This document shows positions 6,710 through 15,134 of a stretch of 15,545 bases of DNA, piece after piece; the first letter of the stretch is position 1, and every line of letters begins with the position of its first letter. Source of the stretch: Nitrospinaceae bacterium (GTDB taxonomy: Bacteria; Nitrospinota; Nitrospinia; Nitrospinales; VA-1); the NCBI GenBank assembly GCA_029937655.1, contig JAPYPK010000028.1:1-15545 (forward strand), written 5' to 3'. Made by a program: the position numbers and the translations under genes. The notes beneath the pieces are model-generated. The model was given only the letters and a program-made list of their open reading frames with translations, made no database searches and was not told where the DNA came from.

Positions 6710-7339
6710 ATGTCAGAGCAGTTAGATCTATTTGCAGAACCTGAAAAAAATACATTAGACTCTAAAATTTCCCTAAAAGCTTCAAATGAACACCGTATTC
6801 TCTATTTCGACTTGGAGACTCAAAAAAGCGCTGACGATGTTGGCGGGTGGGGAAATATTCATGATATGAAACTGGCAGTCGGCGTGGTTTGGGACAGTTG
6901 TGAACAAGAACATTTCAGCTATCTAGAAGGTGCTGCCTTACAGCTGGTAAAAAAACTTCGGACAGCTGACCTCGTCGTGGGGTTCAATGTCAAGAAATTC
7001 GATTATGGAGTGCTACAACCATATGCTGATTTTGATCTCGATGAAATCACTACTTTCGACATGCTTATTGATGTTAATAAAAAACTTGGTCATCGGCTCA
7101 GTCTAAATCACTTGGCAGAAAACACACTAAATGCTAAAAAAAGCGCTGATGGTTTGGTCTCGTTACAATGGTACAAAGAAGGGAAGATAGATAAGATCAT
7201 TGAGTACTGCAAACAGGATGTAGAAATCACCCGTGATTTGTTTCTCTATGGAGAGTCACATGGCTACGTAAAATATTCTACTCGCTCAGGGGTAGCTAAA
7301 GACTTGAAGGTAGATTGGAAAAGAGCCAGCTTAATATAA
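6710..7339 (+). CDS. DEDDy-type 3'-5' exonuclease with N-terminal clamp-binding motif
   Basis: RNase H-fold exonuclease, 209 residues, expected to remove nucleotides from 3' ends with two metal ions. Exo I motif is YFDLET (D34, E36), Exo II is the VVGFNVKKFDY segment (N93, D98), and Exo III is YCKQD (Y166, D170), so the tyrosine (DEDDy) type is assigned. A conserved SLNHLAENTLN stretch (131-141) precedes Exo III. There is no polymerase or helicase domain, so it is a stand-alone nuclease. Residues 4-8 are QLDLF, matching the consensus pentapeptide by which bacterial proteins dock on the DNA polymerase III sliding clamp; a charged, probably flexible stretch links it to the fold. ATG at 6710 with GGAG at 6696-6699. 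Transcribed alone, between fliD (divergent) and moxR (convergent, 12-base gap). RNA rather than DNA as substrate cannot be excluded. Confidence 0.82.
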   Translation: MSEQLDLFAEPEKNTLDSKISLKASNEHRILYFDLETQKSADDVGGWGNIHDMKLAVGVVWDSCEQEHFSYLEGAALQLVKKLRTADLVVGFNVKKFDYGVLQPYADFDLDEITTFDMLIDVNKKLGHRLSLNHLAENTLNAKKSADGLVSLQWYKEGKIDKIIEYCKQDVEITRDLFLYGESHGYVKYSTRSGVAKDLKVDWKRASLI

Positions 7340-7351
7340 GTCTCTCCTAGC

Positions 7352-8341
7352 TCATGGTTTTATGGAATTCAAAAGTTTTTCAATAATATCATTGGTGGTG
7401 ATATTCTCGGCTTCGGCCTTGAAGTTGAGTACGATCCTATGCTCCAGCACTTGACGACTTACACGTTTAACATCTTCGATAGTGGCAGCGACCCGGTTGT
7501 CCATCAGGGCTCGTGCCTTTGCTCCCATTAGGAGGTATTGAGACGCTCGTGGTCCGGCTCCCCAGTCAACCCACTCGTTTATAAAATCTAAACTGGTTCC
7601 ATTTTTGCTTGGGCGTGAACTTTGCGCCAGTCTTACCGCGTACTCTGCGATATGTTTTGAAACGGGAACACTAGGTACCAAGTGTTGGAATTCCTTAACC
7701 TGTTGCGCATTTAATATTATATCCATTTCCGGGCGTACTCCAGAAGTAGTAGTAGTCGCGATTTCCACCTCCTGCTTCAGGGTAGGGTAATCAACGTTTA
7801 TGATGAACATGAAGCGGTCAAGTTGCGCCTCGGGTAAGGGGTAAGTGCCTTCGTGTTCAATTGGGTTTTGTGTCGCAAAAACTAGGAAAGGCTGATCAAG
7901 TTCGTAGGTGTTTCCGCTAACTGTTACCTGTTGTTCCTGCATCGCCTGGAGTAGTGCGGCCTGTGTCTTTGGCGGGGTTCGGTTTATTTCGTCTGCTAAA
8001 ACAATATTTGAAAAAACCGGACCTTTGATAAAGCGAAATTCTCTTTTGTTGGTTGTTTGATCTTCGTAAAGTATATCCGTTCCAGTAATATCGGAGGGCA
8101 TCAAATCAGGAGTAAATTGAATTCTACTAAAACTAAGGTTGAGTACTCTTGCTAGAGTTTTTACGAGTAGGGTTTTGGCCAAACCGGGGACGCCGACAAA
8201 AAGGCAATGTCCTTTGCAAAAAAGTGCTACTAGTAAGTCTTCTAACACTTCGTCTTGCCCTATGATTACTTTGCGAATTTCATTCACTATGCGATTTTTT
8301 GAATCGACTAGCTCTTTTGCTAACGCTAAATTTTCAGTCAT
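7352..8341 (-). CDS. MoxR family AAA+ ATPase
   Basis: Cytoplasmic AAA+ ATPase of the MoxR group (AAA_3), 329 residues, the usual size. Family members act as chaperone-like remodellers that help activate or assemble partner proteins, often together with von Willebrand factor A proteins. Walker A is GVPGLAKT (50-57), Walker B is NIVLADEINR (112-121, D117 and E118), sensor 1 is ATQNP (156-160), and the arginine finger lies in LDRFMF (R176). The C-terminal lid holds RASQYLLMGAKARALM. All catalytic parts are present. ATG at 8341 with AGAGG a few bases upstream. It is last in the slipin-DUF4175-peptidase-moxR run, 24 bases after the peptidase stop. The DUF58 and von Willebrand genes usually found next to moxR are not in the window, which suggests that the DUF4175 protein or peptidase is its client. 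Confidence 0.95.
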   Translation of the reverse strand: MTENLALAKELVDSKNRIVNEIRKVIIGQDEVLEDLLVALFCKGHCLFVGVPGLAKTLLVKTLARVLNLSFSRIQFTPDLMPSDITGTDILYEDQTTNKREFRFIKGPVFSNIVLADEINRTPPKTQAALLQAMQEQQVTVSGNTYELDQPFLVFATQNPIEHEGTYPLPEAQLDRFMFIINVDYPTLKQEVEIATTTTSGVRPEMDIILNAQQVKEFQHLVPSVPVSKHIAEYAVRLAQSSRPSKNGTSLDFINEWVDWGAGPRASQYLLMGAKARALMDNRVAATIEDVKRVSRQVLEHRIVLNFKAEAENITTNDIIEKLLNSIKP

Positions 8342-8365
8342 CCTAACCTCTGGTAGAAGGTATGA

Positions 8366-9934
8366 TTAATGATCTATATATCCGAAAAGCTTTGTTTGCA
8401 ATTTTTTTTCTTTTTTCCACTCGAGTTTTTGGTAGATCGTCATTAACCGCATATGTACAAGAGGGTTGAATGGATTCACATGAATAGCCCGTTCATAGAA
8501 ATCACGAGATCTTTTTGTGTCACCTGTATTAAAATATAATTCGCCCATAGTTGCTAGAGTTGAGTGAAACATAGGATAGTAATTTAAGCTCCTATTTAGG
8601 ATAACTTCGGCCTTGTTATATTTCTTGGTGATGAGGTAAGTCTTGGCTAGCTTATTATGGAGTATAGGGGAGAATACTTTTGATTGGTCGATGGCGCGCT
8701 GATATTCGATAAGAGCTGCTTTGTAGAAATTTCTTGATTGTAAAATATCGCCTAAAAATGTCAGGTCTCGGCTCTTTCGATCATCAATCTCACGATATTC
8801 TTTGCTTGGTTCACCGAATAAACGGTCTGCTTTGAAATGGACCCCCGGAGGTTTGAGCCCTGGGATAGTTTTAAGTTTTTTTTGTTTTACAAAGTTCTTC
8901 CATTCCTTCTGAAATGTGTCCAAGTTTATTCCTATCGTGTCAGACATTGCCAAGTCAAAAGATTCTTCTTTAGCCAATTTTTCAAGAAGAGTTGAAATCA
9001 CTTCATCTCCATGGACTTGGGTAAGATATTCAATCATTGTAGAAACTTCAGCATACGCGAGTTGGACATCTTCGGCTGTTTTTAGCTTTGCCAATGAAGG
9101 CATCATGTCGCCTAATGATATTAGGTAGTTTTTTTGCAGTCCTCCTGCAAGCATTGTTTCCATGATAGGCGTTAGATATACGTAGTTGTCTCGCCATCGA
9201 GTCTCGAAATACTTTGCAATTCCCTCATGCATCCATAAAGGCAAGTTGTTGCGACTTTTTTTAGTTAGTATGTAGTGGGTGTATTCGTGGCTCAAGGTGT
9301 CCATCCAATTATAGCCGCGTACCAGAGATCCTGGAGAGATCATCATAATCCGGTTGTATTTACAGAGAGCCACAGTGCCGGAAATGGCAATGTCGTCAAC
9401 AGTTAATGGGGAAATTTTGGAAAAGGATTCTCTGTTGGGATAGAACTCAACCAGGACTTTTTCTTTTGGGTAGTAATTAAAAATTTTTCCTAGGAGCTTA
9501 TATGATTTTTCCAAAACTTTGGTTGCGTAATGTACCAGTATTTCATCTGATCCTTTTTGATATCGGTAGATAAAATGTTTTGACTCGCTGGTTGTAAATG
9601 TTTTTGTTTCCTCGTATGTCTCGTATACGAGATTCTTGAATTCGTGGACTTCGCTATGGTTGCTGGTTACTTGTCTTAGAGTTTTTGCGGCAAGTTCATG
9701 GTTTCCTTTTAAAAACTCCACGCGTGCTTTGAGAAAATAGGCGTCTCCTGATTTAGGGTGTTTTTTAAGCAGGGTGTTTGTGAAGTGTTCTGCAGTCTCA
9801 ATATTCCAGTCATCTATTAATTTATGTCCCGCGTATACTTCTTCTGCAGGTAATTCACTCGCTGACGTAATGGGTGGAAAAACTATGATTAACCAAACCA
9901 GGTAGGTGCTTAGGGTCAAAAAAATATGTTTCAC
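8366..9934 (-). CDS. secreted TPR-containing gluzincin metallopeptidase (peptidase MA-like)
   Basis: Protein of 522 residues with an N-terminal signal peptide (hydrophobic 4-22, probable cleavage after about 24-26), so it acts in the periplasm or outside. Residues about 33-110 form TPR-like helical pairs. The peptidase domain has the zinc motif HEYTH (His216, Glu217, His220) and a downstream glutamate in EGIAKYFE (Glu237), the arrangement of gluzincins of the peptidase MA type. Residues about 385-510 are further TPR repeats, the clearest being HSTLATMGELYFNTGDTKRS. The start is GTG at 9934, overlapping the DUF4175 stop in GTGA (9931-9934), so translation is coupled to the gene upstream. All zinc and catalytic residues are present, so activity is likely. 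The substrate is unknown; coupling to DUF4175 suggests a shared complex in the envelope. Confidence 0.88.
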   Translation of the reverse strand: MKHIFLTLSTYLVWLIIVFPPITSASELPAEEVYAGHKLIDDWNIETAEHFTNTLLKKHPKSGDAYFLKARVEFLKGNHELAAKTLRQVTSNHSEVHEFKNLVYETYEETKTFTTSESKHFIYRYQKGSDEILVHYATKVLEKSYKLLGKIFNYYPKEKVLVEFYPNRESFSKISPLTVDDIAISGTVALCKYNRIMMISPGSLVRGYNWMDTLSHEYTHYILTKKSRNNLPLWMHEGIAKYFETRWRDNYVYLTPIMETMLAGGLQKNYLISLGDMMPSLAKLKTAEDVQLAYAEVSTMIEYLTQVHGDEVISTLLEKLAKEESFDLAMSDTIGINLDTFQKEWKNFVKQKKLKTIPGLKPPGVHFKADRLFGEPSKEYREIDDRKSRDLTFLGDILQSRNFYKAALIEYQRAIDQSKVFSPILHNKLAKTYLITKKYNKAEVILNRSLNYYPMFHSTLATMGELYFNTGDTKRSRDFYERAIHVNPFNPLVHMRLMTIYQKLEWKKEKKLQTKLFGYIDH

Positions 9935-12900
9935 TTCACTAGGTCCTTGTAATATTCCATGACCATGCGTTCATAATCTTTAGGTGTTTGTTTTCTCATT
10001 GCATTTAGTATTTCTTCACGGAATTCTTTTGGTGCCTTATATTGTGTTTCATCTGGTAGTAGCACGCGTTCCTTTTGCATTCTTGTGGCGCCTCCGCGTC
10101 GAGAATCTGGGTTGCTTCCCGGACCAAGTTTTCTGGGGTTTTGTCTTTTTGCTTGCTTGGTTTCTCCCTTAAAGTTTTTTATCTGGTTTAATAGGTCGCG
10201 AGTTTCGTTTAGTCCCTTGAGAGCTAGGTTTTCAGATTCGATGCTTTCTCGCATGTTCTGTTCTCTAAGGTTTGTTTCTGCCTGCTTCATGTAACGTTCG
10301 GTTTGTTTCATTCCTTGTGAGAGTTCTGACGGTATCATAGGGTTTTTTTTACTTAATTCATTAAACCGTTGGGATAGTTCTTGTGATTCTTTTCGTATCT
10401 GATGCTCTTGTTCTTCCAACTGTTTTAATTCTTTTTTTTGTTCTAACGTGACCGGCGAATTATAATTTTTTCTAATTGAGCGTATCATTGATCCAAGTTT
10501 TTTAGATATTGAGTTGTTTATCTGTGACGCTCGAGTTAAGTCCTTCTCCAGTTTGCTAGAAAGTTCTTCCCCTAGATTGAGTGCTGTGCGAAATCTATAC
10601 TGCCATTTCAAAACATTTGGGTACGCTTGTTTGAAAACGTCTGCAAATTCATTGAGGTCTTGTAGTTGGGCCAGTTTGTTCAAAGACGCGTATTTTTTTA
10701 GTAACTGAGGCAAAGCTTCCTTGAAACGCTGGGACTCATTCACGTGAAGCGAATTCTTTTGGTCGATTAACTGGGAGAGGGCGCTGCGTGCCTCTTTAAG
10801 TTTGCTGAATTTCTGGTCTAGCTTTTGTGAGTGGAAAGAATCAACTGTTGCCTGGCTTAATTTTTTTATCTTTCTGTTTATTTCGATTTCTTTGTTGGTT
10901 AGCTTTTCCATTTGTTTCATTGAGTCATGATTTGCAAGAAATTCCTTATCTCCTTTAAAAAGATTGTGGATAGTATCTACGTCATACAGGAGGTCTTTAA
11001 ATAATTTGTCCACTTGGTTTTCAAATTCCTTTGATTGCTGTTGCCTTAGTTTTTGACTCATCTGAGTAGTTGCTTCTGCTATTTTTTTTTGTCGCCTTTC
11101 TAATTGGTCGAGATCTTTAATGCCATTGTCGAGTGTTTTTATTGTTTCAGAATCAAGAAAACTTTCTTTTTCTGAGTTAGCACGATGTATCTGATTCGCA
11201 AGAAGTTTGAGGTCCTCTTCCATTTTCTTTAATTCTTCCATCGCTTCCTCGAATTTCCCTCGGCTTACCATAGTTTGCATCTTTTTTAGAGTCTCAGAAA
11301 GTTTTCTCATGTCAAATCGTTTAAACGCATTTGAATTTAAAAACTCATCCGGCATTGATTGGGTCTGGCGTGATAATTGATCCATTAATTTCTGTAAGGT
11401 TCTTTCAATTTTGTTTATTTTGTTTTTTAATTCTTTTGAAATTTCTGGAGACTTTCTATTGTTAAATTTTTCCAAGTCTTCTCGTAGTGTTTGGGTAAGT
11501 TCATTAAGTGTTTCTTCTAGGGATTTTGCTCTGCTTAGTTTGTGCTCGTTGGTCATTTTAACCAGGAATAAAATATCTTTTTCGAGGTGTTCTGTCATTT
11601 GGTTGTTAACGGGAGAATATGGAGATGCGGGTTTTAGTGTTGCTTGGCTAGGCTTATTTATCTGGCTTTGAAGATCACTTAGAGCTTTTATCTGGTTTTT
11701 TCGAATTTGTGATAATCCTCTTGTGATGTTTTTAAGTAAATCTAAATAATGCTGAGGAAACTGATCGATTGTTTTTCCTCGATCAAAAATTCTCTGGGTA
11801 AGGCTTACTATTTTGATTAGCTCGTCAATATTGGTCGTTAATAATTGTTTCCAGCCTATCAGGTTGTTTGGTTGATTTTTAAGAGAAGTTCCTTTTACTA
11901 ATCCTGTAGCAAGAAGAGCAATCATTTTTTCAGTAAGCTCTGCCTGCACCTCAACGAGGTTTTCCATCTCTTGTTCCGAGTCAAAGATTTTGAAATTGTA
12001 AGTCTCAGACTGTCCTTTATTGGGGCCAAAAACATTGTCATTATCATTTATCTCTAGGTAATAACTAACCTGATCGCCCGGGTTAATAGATATTTGCGCA
12101 AGAGACCAGGTGTAATCGCCTTTAGCCTCTTTTTCTCGATTTTTGTATTTTTTTACCGAAATCCGATTTATTTTGCCATTTATGGAAAACACTAAATCCA
12201 CGGCACTGACACCAAAATCATCAGTTCCCTCATAAAATAACTGCACTTTATCGGTATTAAAATAGACAGGCTTAGGGTTAGCCAAAAATAAAACAATATT
12301 AGGAGACAGGTCTTTTGCAAGTGTTACCGGATATTTTTTTGAGATTAGGCGTTCTTTACTCTCTGGGTCCTTAATTTTGAATTGGTAAAATCCTTTTTCT
12401 TTAACTAAAAGGCTTGAATTGAAGGAGGTGTTGTTTTCTTTTTTCATAGCAAGTATATCTTGCTCGTTAATGATTAGGTTGGCCCTCATTACCGGACTGT
12501 TAATTTCAGCTGATATATGGGCCTCAGTCCCCGGTAGGACATGGATTGACCCATCTGAAGGTTTTACGAGTTCCGGATTTTTCCCAGTATAAGATGGGAA
12601 ATGAAAGCTCAAACCTAGAGACTCAATTGAGTAATTTATATTACTTAGTGAAGGTTTTACTTGGTTTTTGTTAGTTATTTTCTCTTGTGAAGCTTGAGTT
12701 AATTTTTCTGGAGTGGTCCAACGTTCATAGCCCTCTGTGAGAAGTTCGGGAATGAAAATGGTTGTTAATAGCAGCGATCCTAATGTACCTAAAAACAAGT
12801 TTCGGCTAAGAATTATTCTGCTTTGGTCGATTACTGAAGATGGGTCAATTTTGTCTAGTTCTTTACTTGTCCTTCTATATAACTCCTTGATTAAGTCCAG

Positions 12901-13266
12901 GGAAGCGGTGTTTTTAAAATGCGAATCATTGAGGTGCTGACTTAACTGGCTGGAGTTTATTAGAGAGTTGTTTATTCCCGGAAAATGTGACTCTGTAAGT
13001 AGCGCTGCATCATCATTAGAAAACGGTGTGGTTACGATTTTAATGAAATGACTATAAATTATATAGGCTAACCCTATACAAAAAATTCCTATGGCTGGGA
13101 AAGCCCATTCAGCAATCGGTTTATAACTCGGTGCTGCGAGACAAGCTAAAAGGTAGCTTCCGACAATGTATGTTAGGAGAATGTATGTTCCGTGGAGAAT
13201 ATAGGCATATAAACGTAGTCGCCTTATCCGGTGTAAAAATCTTGAGATGATCGCTTGGGATTCCAT
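9931..13266 (-). CDS. DUF4175-like giant membrane-anchored coiled-coil protein
   Basis: Protein of 1111 residues. Three membrane segments lie near 22-44, 52-74 and 155-172. Basic residues before the first (HRIRRLRLY) put the N-terminus inside, which places residues 75-154 in the cytoplasm and nearly everything after 173 in the periplasm; this topology is inference. Residues about 210-430 look like two beta-sandwich domains, with the FPSYTGK motif (224-229) typical of DUF4175 proteins and GTDDFGVSAVDLVF (347-360). From about 430 to 1040 the chain is a Lys/Glu/Gln/Leu-rich coiled coil. The last 45 residues (from LLPDETQYKAPKEFREE) form a conserved-looking tail. ATG at 13266 lacks a clear Shine-Dalgarno sequence. 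It follows the slipin gene by 90 bases and is translationally coupled to the peptidase. DUF4175 genes are known as neighbours of moxR. Molecular role unknown; a mechanical or scaffolding role is plausible. Confidence 0.82.
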   Translation of the reverse strand: MESQAIISRFLHRIRRLRLYAYILHGTYILLTYIVGSYLLACLAAPSYKPIAEWAFPAIGIFCIGLAYIIYSHFIKIVTTPFSNDDAALLTESHFPGINNSLINSSQLSQHLNDSHFKNTASLDLIKELYRRTSKELDKIDPSSVIDQSRIILSRNLFLGTLGSLLLTTIFIPELLTEGYERWTTPEKLTQASQEKITNKNQVKPSLSNINYSIESLGLSFHFPSYTGKNPELVKPSDGSIHVLPGTEAHISAEINSPVMRANLIINEQDILAMKKENNTSFNSSLLVKEKGFYQFKIKDPESKERLISKKYPVTLAKDLSPNIVLFLANPKPVYFNTDKVQLFYEGTDDFGVSAVDLVFSINGKINRISVKKYKNREKEAKGDYTWSLAQISINPGDQVSYYLEINDNDNVFGPNKGQSETYNFKIFDSEQEMENLVEVQAELTEKMIALLATGLVKGTSLKNQPNNLIGWKQLLTTNIDELIKIVSLTQRIFDRGKTIDQFPQHYLDLLKNITRGLSQIRKNQIKALSDLQSQINKPSQATLKPASPYSPVNNQMTEHLEKDILFLVKMTNEHKLSRAKSLEETLNELTQTLREDLEKFNNRKSPEISKELKNKINKIERTLQKLMDQLSRQTQSMPDEFLNSNAFKRFDMRKLSETLKKMQTMVSRGKFEEAMEELKKMEEDLKLLANQIHRANSEKESFLDSETIKTLDNGIKDLDQLERRQKKIAEATTQMSQKLRQQQSKEFENQVDKLFKDLLYDVDTIHNLFKGDKEFLANHDSMKQMEKLTNKEIEINRKIKKLSQATVDSFHSQKLDQKFSKLKEARSALSQLIDQKNSLHVNESQRFKEALPQLLKKYASLNKLAQLQDLNEFADVFKQAYPNVLKWQYRFRTALNLGEELSSKLEKDLTRASQINNSISKKLGSMIRSIRKNYNSPVTLEQKKELKQLEEQEHQIRKESQELSQRFNELSKKNPMIPSELSQGMKQTERYMKQAETNLREQNMRESIESENLALKGLNETRDLLNQIKNFKGETKQAKRQNPRKLGPGSNPDSRRGGATRMQKERVLLPDETQYKAPKEFREEILNAMRKQTPKDYERMVMEYYKDLVK

Positions 13267-13337
13267 GGTTGTAAACTTATGAAAGCAGATCAGCGTGAAG
13301 TTCTACTGCATTTGCTTTCGCTTGAAAGTAAGTGACA

Positions 13338-13352
13338 AGCTAAAGCTTAGCT
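13338..13352 (-). repeat. inverted repeat between slipin and DUF4175 genes
   Basis: AGCTAA and TTAGCT flank a 3-base centre just after the slipin stop codon. A second small hairpin, CTTTC-GCTT-GAAAG, lies next to it at 13315-13328. Neither is followed by a good T run on the minus strand, so at most they would attenuate transcription or set an RNA processing point between the two genes. Confidence 0.3.
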
Positions 13353-13356
13353 CATT

Positions 13357-14124
13357 TTAATCATCATGACTGTTATTCTCAGGTTTCCTCTGTTTATAGA
13401 ATCCCTCAAACAGTTCCATGGGGAGTGGGAAGAAGGTAGTTGTATTGCGATCAGTCGAGATGTCTAAAATTGTTTGCAGGAACCTTAATTGTAATGCAGG
13501 CGGGTGTTGCCCTATGGTATCTGCTGCTTGGCCTAGTTTTTCCGCTGCTTCAAATTCACCCTTAGCATTGATTACTTTGGCACGTCGCTCCCGCTCTGCT
13601 TCCGCTTGTTTGGCGAGCGCTCTTTGCATTTCTTGAGGGAGGTCAACATTTTTAACCTCAACATTAGCAACTTTAACTCCCCATGGTTCAGTTTGTTCGT
13701 CTATCACTCTTTGTAACTGGGCATTAATCTCGTCTCGTTTAGATAAAAGATCATCTAGTTGACTCTGGCCCAGAATGCTTCGCAGTGTAGTTTGTGCTAT
13801 CTGCGATGTGGCGTAAAGATAATCTTCAACTTCGATAATGGCCTTCCTCGAATCCATTACGCGAAAGTATATAACTGCGTTAACCTTGACTGTTACGTTG
13901 TCTCGGGTAATGATATCTTGTGGCGGGACGTCCATGACTACTGTGCGTAGGCTTACCTTAACCATTTTTTGAATGCCGGGAATAACGATGATGAGTCCTG
14001 GCCCCTTCACCTTCCAGTATCGACCCAGCATAAAGATAACCCCGCGCTCATATTCTCTAAGAACCTTGAATGCACTGAAAAGAAGCAGGCCAAGTATTAA
14101 TAAAATAATTATGGGAGCATCCAT
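13357..14124 (-). CDS. slipin (stomatin/SPFH family) membrane protein
   Basis: SPFH-domain protein of 255 residues. Family members oligomerise on the inner face of membranes, mark microdomains and often control membrane proteases. Residues 4-19 form a hydrophobic membrane hairpin or anchor. REYERGVIFMLGRYWKVKGPG (23-43) and VIPGIQKMVKVSLRT begin the SPFH domain, DVPPQDIITRDNVTVKVNAV (65-84) is the family signature, and the coiled region ALAKQAEAERERRAKVI (169-185) is the stomatin oligomerisation helix. C-terminal FLQTILDISTDRNTTTFFPLP completes the slipin pattern. ATG at 14124 has a perfect AGGAGGTGG ribosome site (14128-14136), the best in the window. First gene of the minus-strand run towards moxR. 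The usual partner NfeD is not adjacent. Confidence 0.94.
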   Translation of the reverse strand: MDAPIIILLILGLLLFSAFKVLREYERGVIFMLGRYWKVKGPGLIIVIPGIQKMVKVSLRTVVMDVPPQDIITRDNVTVKVNAVIYFRVMDSRKAIIEVEDYLYATSQIAQTTLRSILGQSQLDDLLSKRDEINAQLQRVIDEQTEPWGVKVANVEVKNVDLPQEMQRALAKQAEAERERRAKVINAKGEFEAAEKLGQAADTIGQHPPALQLRFLQTILDISTDRNTTTFFPLPMELFEGFYKQRKPENNSHDD

Positions 14125-14232
14125 TTACCACCTCCTGCATAGTTTTAGTACAATAATTTTAACAGTTTTTCCTTTTAATAAACAGAAAAGCGTAACAATA
14201 CTTCTAGATTAATTTTTAATGGTACTGATGCT

Positions 14233-15051
14233 TTGAAAAAGGTGATTTTTCTTTTGCTATTTATTTTTAATTTTATTCCTTTAGTTTTTGCAGGCAGCCA
14301 ACAGCTTATTATTACCACTAATACTTTGGTCTCTGAAGAAGGCAAGGTTCGTATACATTTAACTTTACACAATAATGGCCAAAGGACTCTTTATGATGTC
14401 CAACCAATGGTTCACTTTCATCACACCATGGCTATGATGTCCAAGATCAAAGAGCTTGAGCCAGGCCGGAAAGTTATGCTTGAAAATGATGATCATCCTC
14501 CGGTCTTAAGGAGCGGACGATACCCCCTCATTATAATGACCCAATATAAAGCTGATCTGCATATGAACCCTTATACGCATATTCATACGGACTCATTTTA
14601 TTTTCGCGAGCAGGTGGAGTCTGCTATTGATGGGAAAATCATCACGACCTTAAATGGCGATGAGTCGTTGCTGGATATTTCTCTAAAAAATAATTCTAAT
14701 TCATTTAAAAATATTAGATTAATGCTCCTGTTGTCTCCAGGACTCGTGGCAGATGAGTTAGCACAAATGATGGGTGTTACGATTCGAGGTGGTGAGGAGA
14801 AAAATATAAAAGTAGTAGTAAAACGTAAGAAGGGAAGCTCGGCTATTGTCTATCCTGTGCATCTGTTAGTGGAATATGGCGAAATGTTGAATCATTATAC
14901 CGGAGAAATTAGTGGTGAAATTGACTTTCGATCTATTCAAGAACGAATGGCTATAATTCCAGCGCTGGGGGCAATCCTTTTTTTGATAGGAGCCATTCTT
15001 TTGCGGTCTTATTTCAGAACAAGAAACAACTCAACTTTTCTCAGGCCGTGA
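14233..15051 (+). CDS. hypothetical secreted, C-terminally membrane-anchored protein with two beta-sandwich-like domains
   Basis: I do not recognise the family. The 272 residues begin with a signal peptide (hydrophobic 5-19, probable cleavage after VFA at 20) and end with a membrane helix (239-258) and a basic tail, so the bulk faces the periplasm. Residues 22-125 resemble CARDB/NEW-type beta-sandwich domains (LHNNGQRTLYDVQPMV, 45-60), and 140-232 a second one (SLKNNSNSFKNIRLMLLLSP). The first domain is rich in His and Met: HFHHTMAMM (61-69), His88, and HMNPYTHIH (110-118), which could bind a metal. The start is TTG at 14233 with no good ribosome site; it is chosen because it gives the complete signal peptide. 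Val4 (GTG) is a possible later start. It is divergent from the slipin gene with a 108-base gap. Confidence 0.75.
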   Translation: MKKVIFLLLFIFNFIPLVFAGSQQLIITTNTLVSEEGKVRIHLTLHNNGQRTLYDVQPMVHFHHTMAMMSKIKELEPGRKVMLENDDHPPVLRSGRYPLIIMTQYKADLHMNPYTHIHTDSFYFREQVESAIDGKIITTLNGDESLLDISLKNNSNSFKNIRLMLLLSPGLVADELAQMMGVTIRGGEEKNIKVVVKRKKGSSAIVYPVHLLVEYGEMLNHYTGEISGEIDFRSIQERMAIIPALGAILFLIGAILLRSYFRTRNNSTFLRP

Positions 15052-15054
15052 AAG

Positions 15055-15080
15055 GATGCTAAGAGATTGGTTTAGGCATC
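15055..15080. terminator. hairpin between convergent genes
   Basis: GATGC-TAA (15055-15062) pairs with TTA-(G)-GCATC (15072-15080): eight base pairs with one bulged G and a 9-nt loop, four bases after the stop codon of the 272-aa gene. No strong T run follows on either strand, so function as a terminator is uncertain. It is the only structure I see in the 83-base gap. Confidence 0.35.
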
Positions 15081-15134
15081 GACTAACAAAATTGCATTTT
15101 ATGAAAGTATGAGAGCGAGTGTTTGAGGGAAAAT

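Noticed and set aside
6710..7339. Exonuclease as part of a CRISPR or defence island
   Set aside because: No repeats, Cas genes, helicase or toxin-like partners are nearby; neighbours are flagellar and MoxR-type genes.
7352..14124. MoxR run read as an anti-phage defence system
   Set aside because: There is no recognisable effector such as a nuclease or pore-former. A signal peptide, membrane segments and a zinc peptidase fit envelope housekeeping better.
14175..14372. 65-aa minus-strand frame upstream of the slipin gene
   Set aside because: It is antisense to the signal peptide of the 272-aa protein and runs through the slipin upstream region; no ribosome site or motif.
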